Shown: positions 1 through 7,835, numbered from the stretch's first letter. The stretch is DNA of 64,000 nt from Phytohabitans maris (GCF_031085175.1 NZ_JAVHUY010000025.1:62001-126000); one strand, 5' to 3'. Notes: generated from the letters alone by a model not told the origin. Numbers and translations: made by a program.

Positions 1-615
1 CGCCTTCATCCGGGTGGAGCCGCTCACCACCTCCGGACCGGTGTCCACGCCGATGAAGACGTCCACCTCGGCGGCAGCGGCCGCGTCCGGGTCGGCGGTC
101 ACCAGTACGGTGCCGGCCCCCGCCGTCCGGGCGGCGCGCAGGGCACCCAGCACGTACGGCGTACGCCCGCTGGCGGCCAGCCCCACCACGAGGTCGCTGG
201 CGCGTACGCACTCGGCCGCCTCGCGCGCGCCGGCCTCGCCGTCGTCCTCGGCATCCTCGACCGGCCGGAACACCGCACCCGTGCCGCCGGCGAGGTGGGC
301 GCAGAACCAGTCCTCCGGCGAGTTGAACGTCGGCGGAAGCTCGGCCACGTCGAGCACGCCGAGCCGCCCGGAGGTACCCGCGCCGAAGTAGTGCACCCGG
401 CGGCCGGAACGGATCGCGGCGACCGCCAGGTCGACGGCGGCCGCGATCTCGTCGAGCACCGCCGCCACCGCCGTCGGCACGGTGCGGTCGGCGTCGTTGA
501 TGACCCGGACCACCTCGCGGGTGGAGAGCAGGTCGAGGTCGACGCTGTCCGGGTTGCGGCGCTCGGTCGGCGAGCCGACCCGGACGACCGCCCGCCTGTC
601 CGCCTCCGCTGTCAC
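1..615 (-). CDS. murQ: N-acetylmuramic acid 6-phosphate etherase, MurQ (partial, C-terminus outside window)
   Basis: Cytoplasmic enzyme of cell-wall recycling: it cleaves the lactyl ether of MurNAc-6-P to give GlcNAc-6-P and D-lactate. Reading leftward from GTG at 615, 205 codons lie inside the window and no stop is reached. The reading frame shows the SIS-type sugar-phosphate motif GAGTSGRLGVLD, then AELPPTF with the conserved Glu, and near the edge GPEVVSGSTRMKA, all MurQ hallmarks. The family is about 300 aa, so roughly the last third is missing. The GTG start overlaps the TGA of the upstream RpiR regulator (GTGA, 612-615), so the two are translationally coupled. The start is supported by this overlap. 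Confidence 0.93.
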   Translation of the reverse strand, partial: MTAEADRRAVVRVGSPTERRNPDSVDLDLLSTREVVRVINDADRTVPTAVAAVLDEIAAAVDLAVAAIRSGRRVHYFGAGTSGRLGVLDVAELPPTFNSPEDWFCAHLAGGTGAVFRPVEDAEDDGEAGAREAAECVRASDLVVGLAASGRTPYVLGALRAARTAGAGTVLVTADPDAAAAAEVDVFIGVDTGPEVVSGSTRMKA

Positions 616-1526
616 CGGGACCGCCGCGCCCCGCCCACGCGGTGGGTCTGCACGGCCTCGGCGGTGACCTCGAGCGCGCGGCGCGCCTTGGTCCGGTTGC
701 GGGCCGCGACGCCGACGAAGAGGCAGTCGACGACGGTCAGCTGGGCCAGACGGCTGGCCATCGCACCGGACCGGTACGTGGTCTCGCGCGCGGCCGTGGT
801 GAGCACGAAGTCAGCCACCTCGGTGATCGGGGATCTGGGGAAGTTGGTCAGCGCGACCGTGGTGGCGCCCCGCGCCCGGGCCTGCTGGAGCACCTCGACC
901 ACGTCCGAGGTAGTGCCGGAGTGGGAGATGCCGATCGCCACGTCGCCCTTGCCGAGCAGCGCCGCCGAGGTGAGCGCGAGGTGCACGTCCGGCCAGGCGA
1001 ACGCGGTGCGCCCGATCCGGTGCAGCTTTTGCTGGAAGTCGGAGGCGACGAAGCCACTGGCGGCGGCGCCGTAGATGTCGACCCGGCCGGCCCCGTTGAT
1101 CGCGTCGACCACCTGCTCGCAGACGGCGGGGTCGAGCTGCTCGGCGGTCTCCTCCACGGCGCGCGCGTCGTTGAACGCGATCGTCGCGATGATCTGGGCC
1201 AGGTCGGCGCCGGGCGGGATGTCGCCGCCCACCACCCGGGCGTCCGGCGGCTCGACCCGGCGCGCGGCCTCGGCGGCGAGCCGGATGCGCAGCTGCGGGT
1301 AGCCCTCCATGCCGACCGAACGGCAGAAGCGGATCACCGTCGCCTCGGAGGTCTCCGCGGCCGTGGCGAGGTCGGTGATGGTGCGCCGGGCGGCGTCGGC
1401 CGGGTCGGCCACGACGAGGCGCCCCACGCGCTGCTCAGCGGGCGACAGCGACGGCAGCAGGCCGCTGATGTGCACGATCAGCCCGCTCGACTCGTGGGTC
1501 GCGGAAACCTTCGTCGTTTTCGCCAC
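612..1526 (-). CDS. MurR/RpiR-family transcriptional regulator (HTH plus SIS domain)
   Basis: A 304-aa regulator with an N-terminal RpiR-type helix-turn-helix (around residues 20-95, including the TSEATVIRFCRSVGMEGY recognition region) and a C-terminal SIS sugar-phosphate-binding domain (around 130-270, with GISHSGTTSDVVEVL). It overlaps murQ by four bases and probably controls it in response to MurNAc-6-P or a related phosphosugar, as MurR does in other bacteria; the ligand is inferred from context. The GTG start has no visible Shine-Dalgarno sequence. A 15-bp palindrome with a TAAGTT -10-like hexamer ends four bases upstream, which suggests a leaderless, autoregulated transcript. Confidence 0.9.
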   Translation of the reverse strand: MAKTTKVSATHESSGLIVHISGLLPSLSPAEQRVGRLVVADPADAARRTITDLATAAETSEATVIRFCRSVGMEGYPQLRIRLAAEAARRVEPPDARVVGGDIPPGADLAQIIATIAFNDARAVEETAEQLDPAVCEQVVDAINGAGRVDIYGAAASGFVASDFQQKLHRIGRTAFAWPDVHLALTSAALLGKGDVAIGISHSGTTSDVVEVLQQARARGATTVALTNFPRSPITEVADFVLTTAARETTYRSGAMASRLAQLTVVDCLFVGVAARNRTKARRALEVTAEAVQTHRVGGARRSR

Positions 1527-1529
1527 GGA

Positions 1530-1544
1530 TGAAACTTACTTTCA
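1530..1544. promoter_or_regulatory. Candidate RpiR operator, overlapping a leaderless promoter
   Basis: TGAAACTTACTTTCA is a palindrome with TGAAA/TTTCA arms, placed four bases upstream of the rpiR GTG. On the minus strand it contains TAAGTT, a plausible -10 hexamer six bases before the start codon. A repressor bound here would block the promoter of rpiR-murQ. Assignment to the adjacent RpiR protein is by position only. Confidence 0.55.
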
Positions 1545-1696
1545 GAGAGGTGGGACCGTCAACCGTGACCTCGGTATCTGCGACGGTACGCCGCGGACCC
1601 CGACATGGCGCTCGGCTTCAGCCGTCCGAGCGGGCCATTCCTGATACACGTTCGGTTCATGCCGGCGTAGCGGGACGGTGGGGATACGGTGTGGCA

Positions 1697-2377
1697 ATGG
1701 CCGATCGCACCGTTCTGATCACCGGTGGCACGGGAGGTTTGGGCGGTGCCGTCACGGCCGCCTTCCGCGCGGCGGGATGGCGCACGGTCGTACCCGTCCG
1801 AAATCGTCCGCCGCACGGCGGTGACGCCATCTACGTGACCGCGGACGTGAGCGATCCCGCGACGGTCGCGGCGGCGGTGGCCACCGCGGCCGGCGACCCG
1901 GCGGCGCCGCTGCGGGCGGTGGTCAACCTCGTCGGCGGGTTCGCGTCGGGCGGGCTGGTGCACGAGACGCCGATCGAGGACTTCGAGCGGATTCTGGCGC
2001 TCAACCTGCGCCCCACCTACCTCGTCACCCAGGCCGCGCTGCCGCACCTCGTGGCCGCCGGCGGCGGTGCGGTGGTCTGCGTCTCCTCCCGCGCGGCGGT
2101 CTCCCCGTTTCCGCGGGCCGCCGGCTACGTCACCGCGAAGGCGGCGGTGCTCGCGTTCGCGAGTGCGGTGGCCGTGGAGTACAAGGCCAGGGGCGTGCGC
2201 TGCAACACGGTGCTGCCGAGCGTCATCGACACCCCGACCAACCGGGAGTCCCGGCCGGACGCGGACACCTCCCAGTGGGTACCGCCGGCGGAGATCGCCA
2301 CGGTGATCCGCTTTCTCGCCAGCGACGAGTCGGCACCGACCAGCGGGGCGGCGATCCCGGTCTACGGGCGGGCGTAG
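1697..2377 (+). CDS. Short-chain dehydrogenase/reductase (SDR)
   Basis: A 226-aa classical SDR: NAD(P)-binding TGGTGGLG near the N-terminus (residues 9-16), NLVGG in the place of the usual NAG motif, and the catalytic Ser plus YVTAK tetrad lysine around residues 143-160. It is probably a cytosolic oxidoreductase of unknown substrate. The reading frame is open back to 1529, but the upstream 56 codons look non-coding; ATG at 1697 begins immediately before the Rossmann strand, as is normal (GTG at 1691 is an alternative). It converges with the kinase-like gene on the other strand, overlapping it by 16 bases. Closest functional analogues are FabG-like reductases; no partner gene suggests a pathway. 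Confidence 0.85.
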   Translation: MADRTVLITGGTGGLGGAVTAAFRAAGWRTVVPVRNRPPHGGDAIYVTADVSDPATVAAAVATAAGDPAAPLRAVVNLVGGFASGGLVHETPIEDFERILALNLRPTYLVTQAALPHLVAAGGGAVVCVSSRAAVSPFPRAAGYVTAKAAVLAFASAVAVEYKARGVRCNTVLPSVIDTPTNRESRPDADTSQWVPPAEIATVIRFLASDESAPTSGAAIPVYGRA

Positions 2378-3024
2378 GTCGGTCCGGTGAGCGCGCCGAG
2401 GTGCGCGCCGATCCGGGCGGCCACCTCGTCCGGCGTACCGTTCGCGTCGATCACCACGAAAGTGGCGAATTCCGGCAGTGACCGGTATGCGGCGGTCGAC
2501 GTGGCCAGGAACTCCTCGCTCTCGTGGTCTTCGGCCCGCAGGTCGATGCGGTGCACCGCCACGGCGGGGTCGACCGCGAGGAAGAAGGTCACGTCCGGCC
2601 GGGGAAACAGCGCGTACGCCCGGCGGGCCAGCCACTCGGCCACCCGGCTGCCGTCGTGCGCGCGGATGCTCGCGTACTGGCAGACCGCGTACCGGTCCAT
2701 GACCGCGACCCGGCCGCGCAGGCGGGAGCGGAGCAGGGCGCGGGCGATCGCGAGCCAGCGGAGCACCGACTCGACCAGGAGCAGCCCCGCCCGGCCGAGC
2801 AGCCGCTGGGCGTCGCTGCCCCGGCCGAGGCGCCTGGCCAACCGGCCGAACCAGCGACGGCCACCGGCGTTCTGCCAGTAGGTCGCGGGGAGGCCGGTCT
2901 CGGACAACGCGGTGGCCAGCCGGTGGGCCTGCGTGGTCTTGCCGGACCCGTCCACGCCCACCAGTGCGACAACCCGTGGCCGCCCGGTGACAGTGGGCCG
3001 AACCCTGGAGTAGATCACGATCAC
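2362..3024 (-). CDS. Thymidylate-kinase-like P-loop kinase
   Basis: A 220-aa P-loop protein with Walker A GVDGSGKTT at residues 23-31, a DRY motif (MDRYAVCQYAS) around 110 typical of dTMP-kinase-like enzymes, and a conserved VDPAVAVHRI strand. It resembles the thymidylate kinase superfamily but is more divergent than housekeeping Tmk, so it may phosphorylate another nucleotide or small molecule. Start GTG at 3024; it is divergent from the sigma-factor gene, with a 174-bp shared upstream region. The C-terminus overlaps the SDR gene by 16 bases. The specific substrate is not readable from sequence. Confidence 0.75.
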   Translation of the reverse strand: MIVIYSRVRPTVTGRPRVVALVGVDGSGKTTQAHRLATALSETGLPATYWQNAGGRRWFGRLARRLGRGSDAQRLLGRAGLLLVESVLRWLAIARALLRSRLRGRVAVMDRYAVCQYASIRAHDGSRVAEWLARRAYALFPRPDVTFFLAVDPAVAVHRIDLRAEDHESEEFLATSTAAYRSLPEFATFVVIDANGTPDEVAARIGAHLGALTGPTYARP

Positions 3025-3198
3025 CCACGGTACCCGGGCAGCACAACATCGTACTTTCGGCTAGATTTCTCTGAACCGTTTGGTCTAAGGTGAGATAGCT
3101 GATCGGTTAGGCCCCCTTTGCATGATCGGGCAGCACGCGAGACAGCACAGATAGATAGCGCAGACACGAGTCCGGACACAGGTGCAGGGAGGACCACC

Positions 3199-4011
3199 AT
3201 GACCGCGACCCACGTGCACCGCACGAAGAGCAATGCCCCCCTGGACGAGCGCCAGGTGACCGATAACGCCGCTGACCTGCTGGCCACGATGGCCTCGATG
3301 CCGGCGCACCACCCGTCCCGGGCCAGGGTGCGCGACCAGGTGATCGAGTCGTGGCTGCCGCTGGCGCAGCACCTGGCCAACCGCTTCGCGGGGCGTGGCG
3401 AGCCGATCGAGGATCTGGTCCAGACCGCCACGGTCGGGCTGATCAAGGCGGTGGACAAGTTCGACCCGCACCGGGGTGTCGAGTTCGCGGCGTACGCGAT
3501 TCCCACCATCATCGGTGAGATCAAGCGTCACTTCCGCGACCGCACCTGGGACATCCGGGTCCCCCGCCGCCTCCAGGAGCTGCGACTGAGCATCTCCGAG
3601 GCGACGAGCACGCTGCTGCAGGCGCTCGGCCGCTCGCCGACGGTCGCCGACATCGCCGGCCACATCGGGATCAGCGAGGAAGAGGTGCTGGAAGGGCTGG
3701 AAGGCGCCCGGGCGTACAACGCGGTGTCGCTCTCCATGCCGACCAGCGACGGCGACCGCGCCACCGAGCTCGGCGACATGCTCGGCAGCGAGGACAGCGA
3801 GTTCGAGCTCGCCGAGCTGCGGGTCGCGCTCGGGCCGGCCCTGGCCGCGCTCGACCAGCGCGAGCAGAAGATCCTGACGCTCCGCTTCTACGGCAACATG
3901 ACCCAGTCGCAGATCGCCGACCAGATCGGCGTCTCCCAGATGCACGTGTCCCGGCTCCTGGCCCGGGCACTCGCCAAGCTCCGCGGCCACCTCGGCGAAG
4001 ACGCCGCCTAG
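3199..4011 (+). CDS. RNA polymerase sigma factor, SigB/SigF/SigG family
   Basis: A 270-aa group-3 sigma factor without region 1.1. Region 2 contains the DLVQTATVGLIKAVDKFDP core-binding helix and FAAYAIPTIIGEIKRHFRD (-10 recognition), region 3 the SPTVADIAGHIGISEEEV helix-turn-helix, and region 4 MTQSQIADQIGVSQMHVSRLL for -35 recognition. This family governs stress or developmental regulons and is usually held by an anti-sigma/anti-anti-sigma pair, but no such genes are adjacent here. ATG at 3199 is chosen because GGGAGGA lies five bases upstream; the reading frame is open back to 3118. Two promoters of the type this family recognises occur within 2 kb downstream (4163 and 5758). Confidence 0.92.
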   Translation: MTATHVHRTKSNAPLDERQVTDNAADLLATMASMPAHHPSRARVRDQVIESWLPLAQHLANRFAGRGEPIEDLVQTATVGLIKAVDKFDPHRGVEFAAYAIPTIIGEIKRHFRDRTWDIRVPRRLQELRLSISEATSTLLQALGRSPTVADIAGHIGISEEEVLEGLEGARAYNAVSLSMPTSDGDRATELGDMLGSEDSEFELAELRVALGPALAALDQREQKILTLRFYGNMTQSQIADQIGVSQMHVSRLLARALAKLRGHLGEDAA

Positions 4012-4162
4012 GCAAAGACGCCGCCCAGGCAGTCGCCGCGCCACAGACGCTCGACGGCGGTTCGCCGTGCGAGCGAGCCGCACGGGCGGACCGGTGTGTC
4101 TCTATGAAGGGGCAGAGGTCACACCGGTCCGTCCGTGCGCGCGTGCGTACCCAGGCCGTGGC

Positions 4163-4188
4163 GTGTCAACCGGTTGCCACCCGGGTAT
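4163..4188 (+). promoter_or_regulatory. SigB/SigF-type promoter of the NTase operon
   Basis: GTGT (4163-4166), 16 bases, then GGGTAT (4183-4188) matches the GTTT-N(14-17)-GGGTAT pattern of group-3 sigma factors, with one deviation in the -35. It lies about 40 bases upstream of the NTase start codon. Nothing else is apparent in the 218-bp gap after the sigma gene. Confidence 0.55.
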
Positions 4189-4229
4189 CTGTACTGCCTC
4201 CCCCGGAGCGAACTACCTGAGGAGCCTTC

Positions 4230-4778
4230 ATGGGCGTCGATGATGGACTGCTCGTCACACTCAAGCGTGTCGCTGCCACGCTGAAGCAGGCAGAGGTCCC
4301 CTTCGCCCTCGGCGGCAGCTTCGCCGTGTACGCGCACGGCGGCCACTCCGGCGACCACGACGTCGACTTCCTGATCCGCCAGGAGGACGTGGAGCGGGCG
4401 CTGGAAGCGTTGGTGGCGACCGGTTTCCGGGCCGAGCGTCCGCCGGAGGACTGGCTGGTCAAGGTCTACGACGACGAGGGCCGGATGGTCGACCTGATCC
4501 ATCACCCCCTGGACACGCCGGTGACCGAGGAGACGCTCGCCGACACCGTCCCCCGGGTCGTCGACGCGATCGTCATGCCCTGCGTGACCGCCACCCAGCT
4601 GATGATCCACAAGCTGCTGAGCTTCACCGAGCACTACTGCGACTTCACCCGCGGCCTGCCGCTGGCCCGGTCCCTGCGCGAGCAGATCGACTGGGACCGG
4701 GTACGCAAGGAGACCGCGCAGTCGCCGTACGCGGAGGCGTTTCTCCTGTTGCTCGAACGCCTGGAGGTGGTCGCATGA
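4230..4778 (+). CDS. Nucleotidyltransferase-fold protein
   Basis: A 182-aa protein with the NTase-fold signature GGSFAVYAHGG (residues 29-39) followed by DHDVDFLI, which gives the two metal-binding acidic residues, and a downstream VDLIHH that may supply the third. This resembles the AbiEii/MNT-like group and aminoglycoside-type nucleotidyltransferases. The substrate is unknown. RBS TGAGGAG lies upstream, and ATGA (4775-4778) couples it to the next gene. It is the first gene of a three-gene operon with a BON-like protein and a phosphoesterase. The -10/-35 upstream suggest stress-sigma control. It could be a toxin-type NTase, but no HEPN partner is seen. Confidence 0.75.
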   Translation: MGVDDGLLVTLKRVAATLKQAEVPFALGGSFAVYAHGGHSGDHDVDFLIRQEDVERALEALVATGFRAERPPEDWLVKVYDDEGRMVDLIHHPLDTPVTEETLADTVPRVVDAIVMPCVTATQLMIHKLLSFTEHYCDFTRGLPLARSLREQIDWDRVRKETAQSPYAEAFLLLLERLEVVA

Positions 4779-5020
4779 TCGACGAGTACGTGGAGGCGGC
4801 CGTACAACGGCTGTTGACCGAGCACGCGGGCCTCGCCGAGCAGGGCATATCGGTGACCCGCCGGGAGCACACGATGATCCTCTTTGGCGAGGTGGAGAGC
4901 CCCGCCCGCCGGGACGAGATCGTGCGGCTGGTCGAGGAGCACTTCCCCGACGTACCCCTCTGGGTGGACATCGGCATCACCCGCGCGAACGCACCGACCG
5001 AGCCGGAGGACCTGCCGTGA
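4775..5020 (+). CDS. Small BON-like domain protein
   Basis: An 81-aa acidic protein. The central part (ISVTRREHTMILFGEVES and then REEIV-like RRDEIVRLVEEHFPDVPLW) has the alpha-beta-beta layout of a BON (phospholipid- or peptide-binding) half domain: a beta strand with a Gly-Glu-Val turn, a helix, then a second strand. It has no signal peptide. The start ATG overlaps the NTase stop (ATGA) and its TGA overlaps the GTG of the next gene (GTGA), so all three proteins are probably made in fixed ratio. The fold assignment is by eye and the function is unknown. Confidence 0.65.
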   Translation: MIDEYVEAAVQRLLTEHAGLAEQGISVTRREHTMILFGEVESPARRDEIVRLVEEHFPDVPLWVDIGITRANAPTEPEDLP

Positions 5021-5751
5021 ACGACCGAAACGACCCGCCGGTTCGCATCGCGGCGGTCGGCGACGTCCACATGGACCAGGACGTGCTCGGCCGCTTCCGT
5101 CCGGCGCTGGAGCAGCTGGCCGAGCAGGCCGACGTGCTGCTGCTCGCCGGCGACCTGACCCGGCACGGCACCGAGGCCGAGGCGCGCTGCGTGGCACAGG
5201 AGTTCGGCCACGTGGGCGTGCCGGTGGTCGCCGTGCTCGGCAACCACGACTACCACTGCGACCAGGTCGACAAGGTGGTGAACGTGCTCGCCGACGAGGG
5301 CGGCATCACCGTCCTGGAGGGAGACAGCACGGTCGTGGAGACGCCCACCTGCCGGATCGGCGTGGCCGGGGCGAAGGGCTTCGGCGGCGGGTTCGCCGGG
5401 CGGTGCGCGAGCGAGTTCGGCGAACCGGAGATGAAGGCGTTCGTCCGGACCACGAGCGCGGTGGCCGACCGGCTCGGCGCGGCGCTGCGCGAGCTCGACT
5501 GCGACCTGCGGGTGGCGCTGACCCACTACGCGCCGGTACCGGACACGCTGGCCGGTGAGCCGCCGGAGATCTACCCGTTCCTCGGCTCGTACCTGCTGGG
5601 CCAGGCCATCGACTCGGCGCCGACCGCGCTGGCCGTGCACGGGCACGCGCACGCGGGCAGCGAGCGGGGCGCGACACCGGGCGGCGTACGCGTGCGAAAC
5701 GTCGCGCATCCGGTCATCAAGCAGGCATACAGCGTCTTCCGGCTGGGCTGA
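5017..5751 (+). CDS. Calcineurin-like metallophosphoesterase
   Basis: A 244-aa cytoplasmic phosphoesterase. The five metal-binding motifs are visible: GDVHMD (near residue 16), GDLTRHG (about 46), GNHDYH (about 74), H in ALTHYAP (about 169) and VHGHAHAG (about 206). Possible substrates are phosphodiesters or phosphoproteins. GTG at 5017 overlaps the preceding stop. As the third gene of the NTase/BON operon it may remove or antagonise the modification made by the NTase; this is an inference from context only. Confidence 0.85.
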   Translation: MNDRNDPPVRIAAVGDVHMDQDVLGRFRPALEQLAEQADVLLLAGDLTRHGTEAEARCVAQEFGHVGVPVVAVLGNHDYHCDQVDKVVNVLADEGGITVLEGDSTVVETPTCRIGVAGAKGFGGGFAGRCASEFGEPEMKAFVRTTSAVADRLGAALRELDCDLRVALTHYAPVPDTLAGEPPEIYPFLGSYLLGQAIDSAPTALAVHGHAHAGSERGATPGGVRVRNVAHPVIKQAYSVFRLG

Positions 5752-5757
5752 GTAGAG

Positions 5758-5783
5758 GTTTCTGCCGGCGAGGCCGGGGGTAC
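5758..5783 (+). promoter_or_regulatory. SigB/SigF-type promoter of the GPGG small membrane protein
   Basis: GTTT (5758-5761), 16 bases, GGGTAC (5778-5783): an almost ideal group-3 sigma promoter. Transcription would start about 4-5 bases before the ATG at 5794, so the mRNA is nearly leaderless. Confidence 0.65.
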
Positions 5784-5793
5784 CTCACCAGAC

Positions 5794-5937
5794 ATGGAAT
5801 TTCTTCTGTGGATTCTCGCAGTCGTGCTCGTGGTTGCCGGCGTCCTGGCGCTGTTCCGCCGGCAGGTCCTGTGGGGCATCGTCCTCATCATCGTCGGGCT
5901 GCTCGTGGGCCCGGGCGGCGTCAGCATCTTCACCTAA
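5794..5937 (+). CDS. GPGG-motif small membrane protein (47 aa)
   Basis: This short gene translates to two hydrophobic segments (residues 3-18 and about 27-40) linked by a basic FRRQ turn, ending in LLVGPGGVSIFT. The VGPGG motif near the C-terminus and the hairpin topology identify the actinobacterial GPGG small membrane protein family, whose role is unknown. It is preceded by a strong SigB/SigF-type promoter only ten bases from the ATG, so it is probably part of the general stress regulon. ATG is the only sensible start; the stop is TAA. Confidence 0.85.
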   Translation: MEFLLWILAVVLVVAGVLALFRRQVLWGIVLIIVGLLVGPGGVSIFT

Positions 5938-5983
5938 CCGATCGAGGCGCCGCGCACCACGACGCCCGCGGCGCGCTCCGAGC

Positions 5984-6032
5984 GATCTGGGCGACTTACG
6001 GCCACCCCCAACGGCCGCGGGTCGCCCAGATC
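5984..6032. terminator. Long hairpin downstream of the GPGG gene
   Basis: GATCTGGGCGAC (5984-5995) pairs perfectly with GTCGCCCAGATC (6021-6032), and inside it CGGCC/GGCCG forms a further stem. No T-run follows, so it may be a GC-type terminator or an mRNA-stabilising structure. Confidence 0.6.
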
Positions 6033-6041
6033 TCTGTAAGG

Positions 6042-6060
6042 GGCGCACAACCTGTGCGCC
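6042..6060. terminator. Second hairpin before the MHYT gene
   Basis: GGCGCACA (6042-6049), loop ACC, TGTGCGCC (6053-6060): a perfect 8-bp stem nine bases after the preceding large hairpin and 35 bases upstream of the MHYT start. It could be a terminator or an operator. Confidence 0.45.
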
Positions 6061-6094
6061 TGGACAGCCTCCGCGGCGTGCCTCAATCACTGGT

Positions 6095-6970
6095 GTGGCG
6101 CAGATCCATCACCTGACGTACGGGGCCGTGAACCCCATCGTCGCGTACCTCATCGCGTTTGTCGGCTCGCTGCTCGGTCTGGTCTGCACGGCCCGGGCGC
6201 GGGCGGCCCGGCACCGCCGCCGGCGCACCCGCTGGCTGGTCCTCGCCGCGATCACCATCGGCGGGGCGGCGCTCTGGCTCATGCACTTCACCGCCATGTT
6301 CGGCTTCGACGTGCCGGACAGCCCGGTCCGCTACAGCCCGTGGCTCACCATGGCCAGCCTCGTCGTCGCGGTCGTTACCGCCGGCGCCGGCCTCTTCGTC
6401 GCCGGCCGTGGCCCGGCGAGCGGTGGCCGCGTCGTCCTCGGCGGCCTGCTCATCGGTGCCGGCGCGGTCGCGATGCACTACACCGCCATGGCCGCGGTGC
6501 GGGTGGCCGGCCGCATCGAGTACGACGGCGCGCTCGTCGGCGTCTCCACCCTCGTCGCCGTCGCGGGCGCGACCGCGGCGCTCTGGCTGGTCGTCGCGGT
6601 GCGCGGCTGGCCGGCGGTCATCGCCGGCGCGTTCGTGCTCGGGCTCGGCGTCTGCGGCATGCACTACGCTGGCATGGCCGCGATGCGGGTACGGCTCTGG
6701 ACGCCCGGCGAGACCCGGGTGGAAGGGCTCAGCCCGTCGCTGCTGATCGTGCCGATCACGGTGCTCGCCGCGGTGACGCTGATCGGTGTGGCGTTCAGCG
6801 CGCTGCAGGCGATGACCGAGGAGGAGTTCGCCGACGACCGGTGGCCCACCTCCCGCGCCGCCGGCCGGCCGGCGCCGGTGGACCCGACCGTCCAACTCGG
6901 ACAGCGCCCCTGGTCGGTGCGCGCTGTCCGGGCGATCGAGGGTCAGCAGCGGGGGACGCTCGGGATGTAG
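6095..6970 (+). CDS. MHYT-domain integral membrane sensor
   Basis: A 291-aa membrane protein with about seven hydrophobic segments and three copies of the metal-sensing signature: MHFTAM, MHYTAM and MHYAGM, spaced roughly 60 residues apart on successive helices. MHYT domains are proposed to bind copper and sense O2, CO or NO. Here the domain stands alone, followed only by a short cytoplasmic tail, with no GGDEF/EAL or kinase output, so signalling would need a partner. The reading frame is open to 5834, but those codons cover the hairpins; GTG at 6095 starts just before the first membrane helix. Its end overlaps the convergent peptidase gene by 28 bases. Confidence 0.85.
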   Translation: MAQIHHLTYGAVNPIVAYLIAFVGSLLGLVCTARARAARHRRRRTRWLVLAAITIGGAALWLMHFTAMFGFDVPDSPVRYSPWLTMASLVVAVVTAGAGLFVAGRGPASGGRVVLGGLLIGAGAVAMHYTAMAAVRVAGRIEYDGALVGVSTLVAVAGATAALWLVVAVRGWPAVIAGAFVLGLGVCGMHYAGMAAMRVRLWTPGETRVEGLSPSLLIVPITVLAAVTLIGVAFSALQAMTEEEFADDRWPTSRAAGRPAPVDPTVQLGQRPWSVRAVRAIEGQQRGTLGM

Positions 6971-7722
6971 CCGTCGTAGCCGGTGTAGACGTACGCGTCG
7001 GAGACGAACCGGTCGGTGCCGATGCGGTCCCAGATGTCGCTCGTGCCGTACGTGCCGGTGACCGTGGTGCCGGCCGTCTGGCAGTAGATGGTGACGGTGG
7101 CGCCGTCGGCCACGGTGCCGACCGCGCTGTAGCCGGTGCCGGGTCCGGATCGGACGGTCAGCGGCGAGCCGGCCGTGTCGACCGTGCCGGACCCGGTGTT
7201 TCCGCCCGAGCAGGCGTTGTCGCTCGTGTACGTCTTCGTGCCCCAGTAGAGCGCGAGCGCGCCGTTGAACCGGATCTGGATGTCGGCGCCGTCCAGGCGC
7301 TGCTCGTAGTGCAGGTGCGGCCCGGTCGAGCCGCCCGTGGTGCCGACGTAGCCGATGACGCTGCCGTAGCCCACCGTCTGTCCAACGGAGACGTTGAAGC
7401 CGTTGAGGTGCGCGTAGTACGTGGTGTAGCCGCTGCCGTGGTTGATCCGCACGTACTTGCCGTAGCTGGTGTCGCCCAGGTCGGTGACCCGGTCCACCGT
7501 GCCGGGCGCGCTGGCCACGACCGGGTCGCCCTGGTCGTCGGTGCGGTTGAAGTCGATGGCGTTGGCGGGGCTGTGGTTGGTGCGGGTCTGACCGGACCAC
7601 GACTGTCCACAAGGGAACGGGACCTTGAACGCCGGTGCGGCCTGCGCCGGGCCGGGCCCGACGACGACCACGGCGGCCGCGGTGACGGTCACGGCGAGGA
7701 GACGGAACGCGCGTCGAGCCAT
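6943..7722 (-). CDS. Secreted M23-family metallopeptidase with SH3-like tail
   Basis: A 259-aa exported peptidoglycan hydrolase. The first 29 residues form a signal peptide (MARRAF basic region, hydrophobic core, cleavage near AQA/APAF). The M23 (LytM) domain follows with the zinc ligands in NAIDFN (H-x-D equivalent is SPANAIDFNR), and HLHYE about residue 150; HLHYE supplies the HxH zinc/catalytic pair. The C-terminal half has a bacterial SH3-like region (PLTVRSGPGTGYSAVGTV). RBS AGGAGG lies upstream of ATG 7722. The first metal-binding His is less canonical than in LytM (NHSPANAIDF), but the spacing is kept. Likely role: cell-wall remodelling. Confidence 0.85.
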   Translation of the reverse strand: MARRAFRLLAVTVTAAAVVVVGPGPAQAAPAFKVPFPCGQSWSGQTRTNHSPANAIDFNRTDDQGDPVVASAPGTVDRVTDLGDTSYGKYVRINHGSGYTTYYAHLNGFNVSVGQTVGYGSVIGYVGTTGGSTGPHLHYEQRLDGADIQIRFNGALALYWGTKTYTSDNACSGGNTGSGTVDTAGSPLTVRSGPGTGYSAVGTVADGATVTIYCQTAGTTVTGTYGTSDIWDRIGTDRFVSDAYVYTGYDGYIPSVPRC

Positions 7723-7835
7723 CGATGTCCTCCTGCGTCGAAAACCTTCCTACATGCGCGGGAGTTTGACAGAAAGCTTCATCGAGCGGAAGACGGGACG
7801 GTGGAAATTGGCGTGATCCGGTATACCTGGAGCCC

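Noticed and set aside
3061-3140. Autoregulatory SigB/SigF promoter before the sigma gene
   Set aside because: GTTT at 3078 is present but no GGGTA-type -10 at the right distance.
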